Positions 26,867-36,470 are shown, counted from the stretch's first letter. The stretch: 64,000 bases of DNA from Pseudarthrobacter sp. NamE2 (GCF_005796205.1 NZ_VAHN01000003.1:248001-312000), one strand, 5' to 3'. Numbers and translations are program-made. The notes: a model not told the origin generated them from the sequence alone.

Positions 26867-27604
26867 TTATAGCGAACGCAGGACCGAAACGACCTTGCCC
26901 ATGATGGTGGCGTGATCGCCAAGGATGGGTTCGTACTGCGTGTTCTGCGGAAGCAGCCACGTGTGTCCGTCCCGCTGGCGGAAGGTCTTGACGGTGGCCT
27001 CGTCATCCAGGAGGGCAGCCACGATGTCCCCGTTGGCGGCGTCCGCCTGCCGGCGGACCACCACCCAGTCGCCATCGCAGATCGCGGCGTCCACCATGGA
27101 GTCGCCGGCGACTTTCAGCATAAACAGTTCGCCCTGGCCCACAAGCTGCCGGGGAAGCGGCAGGACATCTTCCACCAGCTGGTCCGCGAGGATGGGGCCG
27201 CCGGCGGCAATCCGCCCCACCAGGGGCACCATGGCGGTATCGACGGCAGTGGGCAGCTCCGTAACAGTGCCACCATCGGCCTCGTCCATAACTGCGGACG
27301 ACTTAGCGGCCGGCTTCGGCAATCCGGTGTCGAGGGTGAGGGGTGTGAGGACCTCCATGGCGCGCGGCCGCTTCGGGTCCCGGCGCAGGTAGCCCAGTTT
27401 CTCCAACTGGGACAGCTGGTGTGTCACGCTCGAAAGGCTTGCGAGGCCCACGGTATCGCCGATTTCCCGCATGGACGGCGGATAGCCGTTCTCGTTGACC
27501 GATCGCTGGATGGTTTCGAGAATTTTCTTTTGCCGGGGCGTCAGGCCCTTGGTGGTCCTCTTCGGCTGAGGGGTTGCCCTGCCTCCGGTGGCTGCTGCTG
27601 CCAT
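26867..27604 (-). CDS. lexA: SOS repressor LexA
   Basis: 245 aa. The N-terminal winged helix ([42 protein letters not shown]) binds SOS boxes. The C-terminal S24-type protease has the Ala-Gly cleavage site in [10 protein letters not shown], the nucleophile in VAGDSMVDA and the lysine in DEATVKTF. RecA filaments trigger self-cleavage. The promoter at 27717-27745 overlaps a degenerate SOS box, so it is autoregulated. A LysM gene is divergent, as in mycobacteria and corynebacteria. Confidence 0.97.
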   Translation of the reverse strand: MAAAATGGRATPQPKRTTKGLTPRQKKILETIQRSVNENGYPPSMREIGDTVGLASLSSVTHQLSQLEKLGYLRRDPKRPRAMEVLTPLTLDTGLPKPAAKSSAVMDEADGGTVTELPTAVDTAMVPLVGRIAAGGPILADQLVEDVLPLPRQLVGQGELFMLKVAGDSMVDAAICDGDWVVVRRQADAANGDIVAALLDDEATVKTFRQRDGHTWLLPQNTQYEPILGDHATIMGKVVSVLRSL

Positions 27605-27716
27605 ACTCGCAATGCCTTTCAGTCGCCACCGGGCTTTCCAAGACGCCGGACTGGGTGGGTAGCCCTCATTGTCAGACCCTGCTGATCAACTTCAAGGGTG
27701 GTTGTTCCTTGTTTCA

Positions 27717-27745
27717 AAACTAGGCCAGCCACTTGGCTTTTTCAA
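27717..27745 (-). promoter_or_regulatory. Promoter of lexA
   Basis: Minus-strand TTGAAA (-35, 27740-27745), 17-nt spacer and TAGTTT (-10, 27717-27722). The -35 lies partly inside the LexA box at 27742-27757. The 5' leader is about 105 nt. Confidence 0.75.
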
Positions 27746-27757
27746 ACATTTGTTCTA
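27742..27757 (-). promoter_or_regulatory. LexA autoregulatory SOS box
   Basis: TCAAACATTTGTTCTA on plus, 13 of 16 matches to the SOS consensus. It keeps the AAC-N4-GTT core and overlaps the lexA -35. Confidence 0.65.
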
Positions 27758-27808
27758 GCGAGTCTCGACATTGTTCGTTGATAGGTGCTAAAAACTAAGT
27801 GGCGCAAT

Positions 27809-27824
27809 TCGAATACGTGTTCGA
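27809..27824 (+). promoter_or_regulatory. SOS box for the LysM gene
   Basis: TCGAATACGTGTTCGA, 15 of 16 matches to the consensus, 166 nt before the LysM start. A further half site (TCGAAC) is at 27842. The rest of 27605-27989 holds no gene. Confidence 0.8.
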
Positions 27825-27934
27825 TGCAGGAGTCGGGTTGTTCGAACATCCGGTGGATTGTCGGAGGTGCGAGTTGGGCTTGGGACACCGCCAGCAGCAA
27901 GGCCGGCAACGCGGCGTCTTCGCCAGTCAGCACA

Positions 27935-27965
27935 TTGGCTAGGCAGCACCTTGGTTAGGCAGCAC
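27935..27965 (+). repeat. Tandem 15-bp direct repeat in the LysM leader
   Basis: TTGGCTAGGCAGCAC (27935-27949) and TTGGTTAGGCAGCAC (27951-27965), one mismatch, period 16 nt. It lies 25 nt before the LysM start. Function unknown; possibly an operator or an RNA element. Confidence 0.6.
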
Positions 27966-27989
27966 AGTTCGGTCCAGGAGGGCTAAGTC

Positions 27990-28415
27990 ATGTCAGCTAT
28001 ATCCGCTTCACAGGTAAACGGCCGTCACGTCCCGGCGCAGCGGACCAAACCCGCGCAGCAGGTCAAGCGCGGGCAGCAGGCGCACCAGCGGCCTGCACCC
28101 CTGCCTCCGCTGCGGCTTACCCGGCGGGGCAAGGTGGTCCTGATCGGCATTCCGATGATGTTGCTGGCAGCCCTGTTGCTGTCCCTGGCAGGGTTCTTCA
28201 ACTCGCCGGCCAAGGCTTCGGATGCGCCGGAGGATCTGGCCGTCACGCCCACCGTCACGGTGACCGTCCAGCCGGGGGAGTCCCTGTGGGCAATTGCGGG
28301 CTCGGTCGCCCCGGGACGGGACGCCCGGGATGTGGTCGCCGAGATCGTCCAGCTCAATAACCTGTCCGAGGGCACGGTCCTGCCCGGCCAGCAACTTTAC
28401 ATTCCCACCCGCTGA
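27990..28415 (+). CDS. LysM membrane protein, DivS/Rv2719c-like SOS division suppressor
   Basis: 141 aa. A basic Gln/Pro-rich cytoplasmic tail (1-45) and one transmembrane helix (about 48-69) are followed by a linker and a C-terminal LysM domain (VTVQPGESLWAIAG to GQQLYIPT) facing the wall. A gene of this design divergent from lexA and carrying an SOS box is the pattern of Rv2719c in M. tuberculosis and divS in Corynebacterium, which delay division after DNA damage. There is no hydrolase domain beyond LysM. It has a good Shine-Dalgarno (GGAGG). Confidence 0.85.
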   Translation: MSAISASQVNGRHVPAQRTKPAQQVKRGQQAHQRPAPLPPLRLTRRGKVVLIGIPMMLLAALLLSLAGFFNSPAKASDAPEDLAVTPTVTVTVQPGESLWAIAGSVAPGRDARDVVAEIVQLNNLSEGTVLPGQQLYIPTR

Positions 28416-28479
28416 GTGCAGGGCGCACGCCCAGCGCGAACACTGCCCTGTCACATTTTCCGCTCCCCGGGGCGGCCAC

Positions 28480-28485
28480 TAAACT
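28480..28485 (+). promoter_or_regulatory. -10 hexamer of hisC (leaderless)
   Basis: TAAACT followed by GTTCAG and GTG 28492. Confidence 0.55.
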
Positions 28486-28491
28486 GTTCAG

Positions 28492-29610
28492 GTGAATGAC
28501 CAGCTTGAGCGCCTGAACCGGCTTCCCCTCCGCAGCAACCTTCGCGGCCTGACCCCCTATGGGGCCCCACAGCTGGATGTACCCATCCTCCTCAACGTCA
28601 ATGAAAATACGCATGGCGTTCCAGCGGACGTACGCGCCGCCATCACGGCAGCTGTGTCCGAAGCTGCGGCCGGACTGAACCGCTACCCGGACCGGGAATT
28701 TACCGAGTTGCGCAAGGCGCTGGCCGAGTACCTGGGCCACGGGCTCGACGAATCCAATGTATGGGCGGCCAACGGCTCCAACGAAGTGCTCCAGCAGATC
28801 CTGCAGGCATTTGGCGGTCCCGGCCGCACCGCACTCGGCTTTCCCCCTACCTATTCCATGTATCCCCTGCTGGCCAGCGGCACGGACACCGAATACATCA
28901 AGGGGGAGCGGGCGGAAGGCTACGAGTTGAGCGCCGGGTCCGCGGCGCGCCAGGTGAAGGAACTGCGGCCCAACATCGTTTTCCTCTGTTCACCGAACAA
29001 CCCCACCGGCACCGGGCTGGGGCTGGACGTCGTGGAAGCGGTCTACGAGGCCGGTGCGGAGAGCCAGACCATCGTGATCGTGGATGAGGCTTACCACGAG
29101 TTCGCCCACGACGGGACGCCCAGCGCCCTGACCCTCCTCCCCGGCAGGGAACGGTTGATCGTCTCCCGGACCATGAGCAAGGCTTTCGCCCTGGCAGGGG
29201 CGCGCCTTGGCTATATGGCCGCCGCGCCGGAAGTTGCGGATGCGCTGCGCCTGGTGCGCCTGCCCTACCACCTGTCCGCCATCACGCAGGCCACGGCCCT
29301 GGCCGCCCTGCAGCACCGTGAGGCTTTGATGGCTGACGTGGAGGACATCAAGAAGCAGCGGGACCACATCGTCAGTGAGCTCACCCGGATGGGACTCGCA
29401 CCGGCTGCCTCCGACTCCAACTATGTCTTTTTCGGGGGACTGGAGAATCCGCACCAGGTGTGGCAGGAACTGCTGGATGCCGGGGTTCTGATCCGCGACG
29501 TGGGCATCCCCGGCCACCTGCGTGTTACCGCCGGCACTGAGACCGAAACCACAGCGTTCCTTACCGCCCTGGAAAGCATCCTTGCAAACCAGGCCGCCCT
29601 TCCCGCCTAG
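28492..29610 (+). CDS. hisC: Histidinol-phosphate aminotransferase HisC
   Basis: 372 aa PLP enzyme of fold type I. Landmarks: [45 protein letters not shown] and the PLP lysine in [17 protein letters not shown]. It produces histidinol phosphate. It starts the his run hisC-hisB-hisH-small ORF-hisA. hisB follows after 61 nt. Confidence 0.95.
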   Translation: MNDQLERLNRLPLRSNLRGLTPYGAPQLDVPILLNVNENTHGVPADVRAAITAAVSEAAAGLNRYPDREFTELRKALAEYLGHGLDESNVWAANGSNEVLQQILQAFGGPGRTALGFPPTYSMYPLLASGTDTEYIKGERAEGYELSAGSAARQVKELRPNIVFLCSPNNPTGTGLGLDVVEAVYEAGAESQTIVIVDEAYHEFAHDGTPSALTLLPGRERLIVSRTMSKAFALAGARLGYMAAAPEVADALRLVRLPYHLSAITQATALAALQHREALMADVEDIKKQRDHIVSELTRMGLAPAASDSNYVFFGGLENPHQVWQELLDAGVLIRDVGIPGHLRVTAGTETETTAFLTALESILANQAALPA

Positions 29611-29671
29611 ACTTGAAGTACCGGCGCTGGGCGCCCCGAAATACTTTTTCCCGCTCAAAGGACACCTGACC

Positions 29672-30298
29672 ATGAGTTCCAACGGATCGAACACGGCCGC
29701 GGCCCGGACTGCGCGGATGGAGCGTGCCACCAGCGAGTCGTCCGTGCTTGTCGAGATCAACCTTGACGGAACCGGCATCTCGGACATCGACACCTCCGTG
29801 CCTTTCTACGACCACATGCTCACGGCCCTGTGCAAGCACTCCCTCATCGACATGACCGTCAAGGCCACGGGCGACATCCACATCGACGTCCACCACACGG
29901 TGGAAGACGTCGCCATCACTTTCGGTGAAGTGCTCCGCACCGCGCTGGGCAACAAGGCCGGCATCCGCCGGTTCGGTGAAGCCACGGTCCCGCTGGACGA
30001 GGCACTGGCCCACGCCGTGGTGGACGTTTCCGGCCGGCCCTACCTCGTCCACGGCGGCGAGCCCGCCGGGCAGGAGTACCACCTGATCGGAGGACACTTC
30101 ACCGGCTCACTGACCCGTCACGTGTTCGAAGCCATCACCCTCCACGCCGGTATCTGCCTGCACATGAATGTCATCGCCGGCCGCGACCCTCACCACATCG
30201 TGGAAGCCCAGTTCAAGGCCTTTGCCCGCGCCCTTCGTGCCGCCGTCGAAACCGACCCCCGCGTCGAAGGCATCCCGTCCACCAAGGGCGCGCTGTGA
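29672..30298 (+). CDS. hisB: Imidazoleglycerol-phosphate dehydratase HisB
   Basis: 208 aa monofunctional dehydratase. The metal-binding repeats are visible: [22 protein letters not shown] and, in the second half, [20 protein letters not shown] 29672 follows AAAGGACACC; the open frame upstream into hisC is ignored. The stop overlaps hisH as GTGA. Confidence 0.96.
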   Translation: MSSNGSNTAAARTARMERATSESSVLVEINLDGTGISDIDTSVPFYDHMLTALCKHSLIDMTVKATGDIHIDVHHTVEDVAITFGEVLRTALGNKAGIRRFGEATVPLDEALAHAVVDVSGRPYLVHGGEPAGQEYHLIGGHFTGSLTRHVFEAITLHAGICLHMNVIAGRDPHHIVEAQFKAFARALRAAVETDPRVEGIPSTKGAL

Positions 30299-31059
30299 GC
30301 GGGCAGGTTTTGAAGGACGGCGCCATCATCGATCCGTCGGCCTCCCGGAAGCTGCCGTCGCCGGAGGGAAAGCCCACTGTCACGGTGCTGGATTACGGCT
30401 CCGGGAACGTGCGCTCCGCCGTGCGGGCCCTGGAGCGGGCAGGTGCCGAAGTCATCCTGAGCGCCAAGCCGGACGATGTCCTGAACGCGGACGGCCTGGT
30501 GGTTCCCGGCGTCGGCGCCTTCGAAACCGTTATGCGCGAGCTTAAGGCCGTGGACGGCATCCGCCTCATCGGACGCCGGGTGGCCGGCGGCCGTCCGGTC
30601 CTGGGAATCTGCGTAGGCCTTCAGGTGCTCTTCGAAGCAGGCGTCGAACACGGCACCGAATCTGAAGGCATCGGCGAGTGGCCGGGGAAGGTGGAACTCC
30701 TGCCCGCGGACGTGGTGCCGCACATGGGCTGGAACACCGTGAAGGTGCCGGAAGGCTCCAAGCTGTTTGCCGGCGTCGAGGACGAGCGCTTCTACTTCGT
30801 GCACTCCTACGGGGTGCAGGAGTGGAACTTTGACGTCATCCAGCCGCGGATGGCGCCGCCCCTGGTGACGTGGTCCGAGCACGGCGCTCCGTTTATTGCC
30901 GCCGTCGAAAACGGCCCGCTCTGCGCCACCCAGTTCCACCCGGAGAAGTCCGGCGATGCCGGTGCGAAACTGCTCCGGAACTGGGTTGAGGCGCTGCACC
31001 GGCCTGCCGGCGGCCACGCGGCCGAAGGCGCAACGGAGCCGTCCGGCGGCACCGCGTAG
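30295..31059 (+). CDS. hisH: Imidazole glycerol phosphate synthase subunit HisH
   Basis: 254 aa class I glutamine amidotransferase that feeds ammonia to HisF. The nucleophile is in [13 protein letters not shown] and the His-Glu pair is in [10 protein letters not shown]. About 30 extra residues at each end flank the domain. hisF is not in the window. Confidence 0.95.
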   Translation: MSGQVLKDGAIIDPSASRKLPSPEGKPTVTVLDYGSGNVRSAVRALERAGAEVILSAKPDDVLNADGLVVPGVGAFETVMRELKAVDGIRLIGRRVAGGRPVLGICVGLQVLFEAGVEHGTESEGIGEWPGKVELLPADVVPHMGWNTVKVPEGSKLFAGVEDERFYFVHSYGVQEWNFDVIQPRMAPPLVTWSEHGAPFIAAVENGPLCATQFHPEKSGDAGAKLLRNWVEALHRPAGGHAAEGATEPSGGTA

Positions 31060-31221
31060 ATGTGGTGGTCCGTTCTCCTGATGGGGCTTGCCGGCCTGCT
31101 GGTGGGAGGCGCCCTGTCCTTTCGGCAGCAGCGCAAGCCGCTGTGGACCCAGATATCGTTCTACGTCCTGGCGGGCATGGCGCTGCTTGCCGCCTACCTG
31201 CTGACGCTGCCGGCCGCGTGA
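31060..31221 (+). CDS. Small two-helix membrane protein between hisH and hisA
   Basis: 53 aa, starting at the base after the hisH stop. Two hydrophobic helices (about 2-19 and 33-50) are separated by [13 protein letters not shown], a short basic cytoplasmic loop. The tight fit between hisH and hisA indicates a real gene on the same transcript. I do not recognise a family. It may be a conserved Arthrobacter small protein. Confidence 0.7.
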   Translation: MWWSVLLMGLAGLLVGGALSFRQQRKPLWTQISFYVLAGMALLAAYLLTLPAA

Positions 31222-31255
31222 CCGGCATTACCGCTCCCTGCACCCAACCCTGAGG

Positions 31256-32008
31256 ATGATGATGACCACCGCAAACGATCTGCCGGTTCTCGAACTGCTG
31301 CCCGCCGTCGACGTCGTGAACGGGCAGGCGGTCCGGCTGGTCCAGGGTGAGGCAGGGAGCGAGACGAGCTACGGCACCCCGCTGGAGGCCGCGCTGAACT
31401 GGCAGCAGCAGGGCGCAGAGTGGGTGCACCTCGTGGACCTGGACGCTGCCTTCGGACGCGGTTCGAACGCAGAACTTCTGCGCGACGTGGTGGGCCGGCT
31501 TGACATCAACGTGGAGCTCTCCGGCGGGCTGCGCGATGACGAAACCCTGGAAGCGGCCCTCAACCTGGGCGTCGCCCGGGTGAACCTCGGCACCGCCGCC
31601 CTGGAAAACCCCGAATGGACGCGGCGGGCCATCGACCGCTTCGGTGACAAAATCGCCGTCGGCCTCGATGTCCGCGGCACCACCCTTGCCGGCCGCGGCT
31701 GGACGAAGGAAGGCGGGGACCTCTGGGAGGTGCTGGGCCGGCTCGAAGAGGCCGGTTGCTCCCGGTACGTCGTCACGGACGTTACCAAGGACGGCACGCT
31801 CCAGGGGCCCAATGTTGAACTGCTGCGCCAGATGGTGGAGAAGACGGGCAAGCCTGTGGTGGCGTCCGGCGGTATCTCCAGCCTGGATGACTTGAAGGTG
31901 CTGCGCTCCCTGGTTCCGCTTGGTGTCGAAGGGGCCATCGTTGGCAAGGCGCTCTACGCGGGCGCCTTCACGCTGCCCGAAGCACTCGACGTGGCCGGAC
32001 GCCGCTAG
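31256..32008 (+). CDS. priA: Phosphoribosyl isomerase PriA/HisA
   Basis: 250 aa (beta-alpha)8 barrel. The N-terminal catalytic aspartate is in [18 protein letters not shown] and the C-terminal one in [16 protein letters not shown]. In actinobacteria this enzyme usually serves histidine (HisA) and tryptophan (TrpF) synthesis. Three consecutive ATGs at 31256, 31259 and 31262 offer starts; TGAGG is close upstream. Confidence 0.93.
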   Translation: MMMTTANDLPVLELLPAVDVVNGQAVRLVQGEAGSETSYGTPLEAALNWQQQGAEWVHLVDLDAAFGRGSNAELLRDVVGRLDINVELSGGLRDDETLEAALNLGVARVNLGTAALENPEWTRRAIDRFGDKIAVGLDVRGTTLAGRGWTKEGGDLWEVLGRLEEAGCSRYVVTDVTKDGTLQGPNVELLRQMVEKTGKPVVASGGISSLDDLKVLRSLVPLGVEGAIVGKALYAGAFTLPEALDVAGRR

Positions 32009-32030
32009 GCCGGGGCGCAGGAAACAGCGC

Positions 32031-32912
32031 ATGGCCAGCGATGACGAAGGCGCCCCGGCGGCACGCCAGCTCCCGGGGCATATAGCGGCGGCCCTGGCAG
32101 GGGCCGGTGGGGCAACCGACTCCGCCGGCCGGCCCTGGGCAGGCCGCAGCCTTGCCGGCGATGACGCGAAGATTCACAACTTCGAGGACGACGACGGCAC
32201 CGCCAATGCCGGTTACCTTGCCGCACTGGAGGCTCTCCGGGCAGGAACCGGAGACGAAGCGGCTGTTGTCGCGTCCCTGGCGACCGCGCGGGTCTTCATC
32301 CCCATCGTGGCCCAGTTGGCCGAAGAAGAGGAGACCGTGCACGGCCTGCACGCTGACAAACAGGCGGACATGGCGCTGGTCACCCTCAAAGCCGCCGACG
32401 GCAGGACGGCCCTGCCGGCCTTCACGTCCGCCGCGGCGCTTTCGCACTGGCACCCGGAGGCCCGTCCGGTCGCCGTCTACGCCGCCCGCGCAGCCCTCTC
32501 CGCCGTGGCGGAGGGCGCCGAACTGCTGGTCCTGGATCCCGGCGCCGAGGTTACCTTCGTGGTGCGCCGGCCCGGGGTCTGGGCCCTTGCCCGGCAGCGT
32601 GACTGGATGCCCTCCTACACGGACGGGGAACTGGCCGGGGAGATGGGCCGGGCCGCCGGCGGCTTTCCCGCGGTCCGCCGCATCGAACTGCTGCCGGGCA
32701 GGGGAGTGCCGTCCAGGGCCGCGGACGGAAGCACCGTTCCGGGTGGTGGAGCCGGGCCCGAACTGCAGGTTGTGCTCTACCTTGAAGACGGCCTGGACGC
32801 GGCCGCCGTGCAGCAGCTGGTGGCCGGACTCCAGGAGGAGTGGTCACGGAATGTATTGTTTGGGGAGCGCGTCGACTCCATCGAAATCACATTGCGGCGC
32901 GCTTCACAGTAG
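32031..32912 (+). CDS. SseB-family protein
   Basis: 293 aa. The central part (ARVFIPIVAQLAEEEETVHGLHADKQADMALVTL, DGRTALPAFTSAAALSHWHPEARPVAVYA) matches the SseB N-terminal domain, common in actinobacteria directly after hisA. The C-terminal region (ELQVVLYLEDGLDAAAVQQLVAGLQEE) may be a second copy of the fold. Function unknown. Read from ATG 32031 after a CAGGAAAC site. Confidence 0.8.
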   Translation: MASDDEGAPAARQLPGHIAAALAGAGGATDSAGRPWAGRSLAGDDAKIHNFEDDDGTANAGYLAALEALRAGTGDEAAVVASLATARVFIPIVAQLAEEEETVHGLHADKQADMALVTLKAADGRTALPAFTSAAALSHWHPEARPVAVYAARAALSAVAEGAELLVLDPGAEVTFVVRRPGVWALARQRDWMPSYTDGELAGEMGRAAGGFPAVRRIELLPGRGVPSRAADGSTVPGGGAGPELQVVLYLEDGLDAAAVQQLVAGLQEEWSRNVLFGERVDSIEITLRRASQ

Positions 32913-32967
32913 CCAGAGCGAGGCGGGATGATCTCCGGCCTGCTGCGGCAGACGTAAGGACCACCTC

Positions 32968-34257
32968 GTGAACTTCGCGCTGTACCGGGAACTGCTGGCC
33001 GTCCGTTCCATCCGGAGGCTGCTCCTGGTGGGAATGATCGCCCGCATTCCGCACTCGGCCGCCGGCGTGCTGCTGACCCTGCACATCGTCCTGACCCTCG
33101 GCCAGGGGTATGCCGCCGCCGGCGCGGCAGCAGCCGTCATGACCATCGGCATCGCCCTCGGTGCGCCCTGGCGCGGCCGCCGCGTGGACACTGCCGGCCT
33201 GCGCAAAGCCCTGGTTCCCTCAGTCATCTCCGAGGCCGTGATCTGGTCCATCGTCCCGCACGTGTCCTACCAGTGGCTGCTGCCGCTGGTGTTCGTGGGC
33301 GGCCTGCTGACGCTGCCCATCTTCAGCGTGGTGCGCCAGTCACTGGGCGTGCTGGCCGAAGGCGACCAGCGGCGCACAGCCTATGCCCTGGATGCGATCA
33401 CCACCGAAATGGTCTTTATGATCGGGCCGGCCGTCGGCGCCGTGGTTGCCACCAGCGGCTTCACCACCATTGGCCTGACCGTGGTTGGCGCAGCAACATC
33501 CGTGGCGGGTCTTTTCCTCATCTGGTTCAACCCGCCCACCCGCAGCCCGGAGGAATCCCGGGAGAGCGCTGAGGAGCAGCGCCACGCGGCGGAGGTCGCC
33601 GTGGTGGCCGCCGCCCCGGCCCACCTGCAGGAGGCGGCGGCTGAACTTGGGCCTGCCGGTTCCAGCGCGCCGGCCGGACTGCGCGGCAGGGTCGCCCGCA
33701 ATTTTGTCTGGTTCACAGCTACCGTGGCGGCGCTGTTCGCCGTCGCCGGGGGTGCCGGGATGGTCCTCAGCGGCACTGACGTAGGCATTGTCGCAGCCTT
33801 GGAAACAGGCGGCCGGCAAAGCGAAATAGGAATCGTGTTCTTCTTCTGGTGCGCAGCATCGGTGGTGGGAGGTTTGGTCTACGGGGCCATGCACCGGCCC
33901 GTCCCGCCCATCCTCCTGCTGCTTGGAATGGCTGCCCTGACCATCCCGATGGGCTTCGCCCGCGACACCTGGACGCTGGCCCTCGTCTCGGTCCTGCCCG
34001 GGCTATTGTGCGCTCCCGTCCTGTCCTCGGCATCGGAGAAGGTGGCGGACCTCGTCTCAGAGGAACGCCGCGGCGAGGCCATGGGCTGGTACGGCTCTGC
34101 GCTGACCGCCGGCGTCGCGCTCGGCTCGCCGCTCGCCGGGGTGTTCATCGACTTCATGGGCGCATCCGGAGGGTTCGTGTCCGTGGGGGTTGCCGGCGTG
34201 CTCCTGTGCCTGGTCGGCCTGGTCCTCCAGCAGCGGCGCCGCAGCACCCCCGCCTGA
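32968..34257 (+). CDS. MFS transporter
   Basis: 429 aa with about twelve hydrophobic segments and a charged, Glu/Ala-rich loop near residues 195-225 between the halves. It starts at GTG 32968 behind AAGGACC and ends before two hairpins. The substrate is unknown. Its position after sseB suggests it can be on the same transcript. Confidence 0.85.
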   Translation: MNFALYRELLAVRSIRRLLLVGMIARIPHSAAGVLLTLHIVLTLGQGYAAAGAAAAVMTIGIALGAPWRGRRVDTAGLRKALVPSVISEAVIWSIVPHVSYQWLLPLVFVGGLLTLPIFSVVRQSLGVLAEGDQRRTAYALDAITTEMVFMIGPAVGAVVATSGFTTIGLTVVGAATSVAGLFLIWFNPPTRSPEESRESAEEQRHAAEVAVVAAAPAHLQEAAAELGPAGSSAPAGLRGRVARNFVWFTATVAALFAVAGGAGMVLSGTDVGIVAALETGGRQSEIGIVFFFWCAASVVGGLVYGAMHRPVPPILLLLGMAALTIPMGFARDTWTLALVSVLPGLLCAPVLSSASEKVADLVSEERRGEAMGWYGSALTAGVALGSPLAGVFIDFMGASGGFVSVGVAGVLLCLVGLVLQQRRRSTPA

Positions 34258-34270
34258 TCTACGCCTGAAG

Positions 34271-34331
34271 AGTTTTTGTCCAGATATGCCGACCTCCGGG
34301 GCCCGGAAGCCGGCATATCTGGACAAAAACT
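34271..34331. repeat. Near-perfect 61-nt intergenic hairpin
   Basis: Arms of 21 nt at 34271-34291 and 34311-34331 are exact complements (left arm begins AGTTTTTGTCCAG). The 19-nt centre can itself fold (TCCGG/CCGGA). A second hairpin terminator follows at 34347. The AT-rich arms differ from the surroundings and suggest a mobile palindromic repeat. Confidence 0.8.
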
Positions 34332-34346
34332 TCGGGTTAACGCACG

Positions 34347-34381
34347 ACGGCGGGCCAGCCTTTGGAAGGCCGGCCCGCCGT
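34347..34381 (+). terminator. Hairpin between MFS and DUF1844 genes
   Basis: ACGGCGGGCC and GGCCCGCCGT arms with an inner GCCTT/AAGGC stem and one A-C mismatch. No T-tract. It sits between convergent genes. Confidence 0.75.
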
Positions 34382-34407
34382 TGCGGAGTCCGTGGAAAGC
34401 TTCTGCC

Positions 34408-34794
34408 CTAGCTGACTGCCCCGGTGTACTTTTCGCCCGGGCCCTTGCCCGGAGCGTCGGGAATCAGGGATTCTTCGCGGAACGCTAGCTGGAGGGAGCG
34501 CAGTCCGTCCCGCAACGGGCCGGCGTGCTGTGAACCGATTTCCGGTGCGGCGGCGGTGACGAGGCCTGCCAGCGCGGTGATGAGTTTGCGTGCCTCGTCC
34601 AGGTCCTTCAGTTCCGCCGCGTTGTCCTCGGCGGCCAGGCCGAGCTTGACCGCTGCGGCGCTCATCAGGTGCACGGCGGCGGTGGTGATGACCTCGATGG
34701 CAGGTACCTCGGAGATGTCCCGGATCTGCTGGGACACGTCGGCGCCTGCTTCGGAGGAGTCGAAGCGGTATGAATTACTGTCTGCGGTGCTCAT
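34408..34794 (-). CDS. DUF1844 protein
   Basis: 128 aa. IRDISEVPAIEVITTAAVHLMSAAAVKLGL and DLDEARKLITALAGLVTAA fit DUF1844, a short helical family found next to infC in actinobacteria. Start at MSTADSNSY (34794); a longer reading to 34818 is possible. Function unknown. Confidence 0.83.
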   Translation of the reverse strand: MSTADSNSYRFDSSEAGADVSQQIRDISEVPAIEVITTAAVHLMSAAAVKLGLAAEDNAAELKDLDEARKLITALAGLVTAAAPEIGSQHAGPLRDGLRSLQLAFREESLIPDAPGKGPGEKYTGAVS

Positions 34795-34885
34795 ACTGGT
34801 AAGCTTGACACAGACCAACTGGATGTCGTTATTTTAGAAACCAGGTCCCAGCGGTGCTGCGCAGCGCCGGCGGGACTTTTTTCTG

Positions 34886-35143
34886 TAGAATGGCATGCAG
34901 TTTGCAAGCGGAGTTCTCTCCCACCCGCGTCAGCCGTTGTTCCGAAGGTTCCCAAAGAGCCGTTCCGGGACGCAAGGTTGCCGGGTACCTGGTTGGGCAT
35001 GGCGCCGGCGATGAGCCGGAGCCGTGCGTACGGTCCTCTAGTCGGGACCGGCATTCCCAGCCGTCCATGAGGCCTTCGATTGCTCCGGCAGTTGGGGGCC
35101 TTCTCTATTTGCCGGATTCCACAACAAAAACAGGAGCTTTAAC
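34886..35143 (+). promoter_or_regulatory. infC promoter (-10) and 5' leader
   Basis: TAGAAT at 34886-34891 is the likely -10. The following about 250 nt carry no gene of note and include GC-rich stems (for example CGGTCC/GGACCG near 35033-35050). It could hold translational control of infC. It is the only large non-coding stretch in this block. Confidence 0.45.
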
Positions 35144-36142
35144 ATTAGCGAGCCAAGAATCAATGAGCGTATCCGCGTCCCCGAGGTGCGGCTGGTCGGC
35201 CCTGCAGGTGAACAGGTAGGCATTGTCCGTATTGAGGATGCCTTGCGTCTGGCTGCCGAATCCGACCTTGATCTCGTTGAAGTTGCACCTCAGGCGAAGC
35301 CTCCGGTGTGCAAGCTGATGGACTTCGGCAAGTACAAGTACGAGGCCGCGGTCAAGGCACGCGAAGCCCGGAAGAACCAGACCAACACGGTTCTGAAGGA
35401 GATCCGGTTCCGCCTGAAGATCGACACCCACGACTACGAGACCAAGCGCGGACACGCACTGCGCTTCCTCGGTGCCGGGGACAAGGTCAAGGCCATGATC
35501 CAGTTCCGCGGCCGTGAGCAGCAGCGTCCGGAGATGGGCATCCGCCTGCTCCAGCGCTTCGCCGACGACGTCGCCGAAGTAGGTGTGGTGGAATCCAGCC
35601 CCCGCATCGACGGCCGCAACATGGTCATGGTGGTCGGCCCGCTGAAGAACAAGGCCGAAGCCAAGGCAGAAGCCCGCCGCGCCACGCAGCGTGCCGAAGC
35701 GAAAGCGCAGAACGAAGCCAAGGCAGCCGCCCGGATCGACGTTTCCGGCGAGGACCAGGCCCCCATGACCCAGTCGTTGGGTGACCTGCTGCCCGAGGGC
35801 TTCACCGTCGCCGCGGAGACCGAGGCTCCGGCAGAGGCGCCCGAAGCGCAAAAGCCGGCTCCCGCCGTCGAACCCGCCAAGGACGAAGTGCCTGCCAAGG
35901 AAGAAGCGCCTGCCAAGGAAGAAGCGCCTGCCAAGGTTGCCGAAGCGCCCAAGCAGGAAGCTCCGAAGGCCGCAGCGCCGGCTCCGAAGCCGTCTGCAGC
36001 GGAGAAGCCGGATGCCGCGGCGGCCAAACCTGCAGCCGTTCCTGCTCCGCCCAAGCCGGTGGCAAGGCCGGCAGCGCCGAAACCGGGAGCACGCCCTGTC
36101 CCCAAGGCAGTGCCGAAGCCGGCCGGCAAGAAGACCACTTAG
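35144..36142 (+). CDS. infC: Translation initiation factor IF-3 with AUU start
   Basis: 332 aa read from ATT 35144, which lies 7 nt after AGGAG and gives the canonical start (I/M)[21 protein letters not shown]-type starts further in would delete the conserved N-terminus. The N domain is followed by the linker [25 protein letters not shown] and a C domain ending near residue 185. An Ala/Pro/Lys/Glu tail of about 145 residues with PAKEEA repeats follows. A rare AUU start is the classic basis of infC autoregulation. Confidence 0.93.
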   Translation: MSEPRINERIRVPEVRLVGPAGEQVGIVRIEDALRLAAESDLDLVEVAPQAKPPVCKLMDFGKYKYEAAVKAREARKNQTNTVLKEIRFRLKIDTHDYETKRGHALRFLGAGDKVKAMIQFRGREQQRPEMGIRLLQRFADDVAEVGVVESSPRIDGRNMVMVVGPLKNKAEAKAEARRATQRAEAKAQNEAKAAARIDVSGEDQAPMTQSLGDLLPEGFTVAAETEAPAEAPEAQKPAPAVEPAKDEVPAKEEAPAKEEAPAKVAEAPKQEAPKAAAPAPKPSAAEKPDAAAAKPAAVPAPPKPVARPAAPKPGARPVPKAVPKPAGKKTT

Positions 36143-36189
36143 TTCACAGCTGCCGGGGGTTCCGCCCTCCGGCAGTCAGCAACCAGCAT

Positions 36190-36209
36190 GCCGCCCCCGC
36201 AGGGGCGGC
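36190..36209 (+). other. Hairpin in the infC-rpmI gap
   Basis: Perfect 8-bp stem GCCGCCCC/GGGGCGGC with a 4-nt loop. A second stem CTGCCGG/CCGGCAG lies just upstream at about 36149-36175. Possibly an L20 or processing site, as in other infC operons, but unproven. Confidence 0.45.
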
Positions 36210-36262
36210 TGCGCGAAAGAGCTGCAGGCCCAGCCTGCGGATACGTAAGGAGATCGGTTCCC

Positions 36263-36457
36263 ATGCCGAAGATGAAGACCCACAGTGGTGCCAAGAAGCG
36301 CTTCAAGCTGACCGGCAGCGGCAAGCTGCGCCGCCAGCAGGCCAACCGCCGCCACTACCTCGAGCACAAGTCCACCCGGCTGACCCGCCGCCTCGCCGCG
36401 GACAAGATCGTCTTCAAGGGCGACGCCAAGGTCATCCGGAAGATGCTCGGCATCTAA
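36263..36457 (+). CDS. rpmI: 50S ribosomal protein L35
   Basis: 64 aa. [22 protein letters not shown] is the universal L35 start, with [14 protein letters not shown] next. The start ATG 36263 follows AAGGAGAT. Member of the infC-rpmI-rplT operon. Confidence 0.97.
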   Translation: MPKMKTHSGAKKRFKLTGSGKLRRQQANRRHYLEHKSTRLTRRLAADKIVFKGDAKVIRKMLGI

Positions 36458-36470
36458 TTTCCAAGTCCTT

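Noticed and set aside
35882..35936. In-gene repeats in the infC tail as a possible tandem DNA element
   Set aside because: They are codon repeats of a PAKEEA protein motif in frame, better seen as a low-complexity protein tail.
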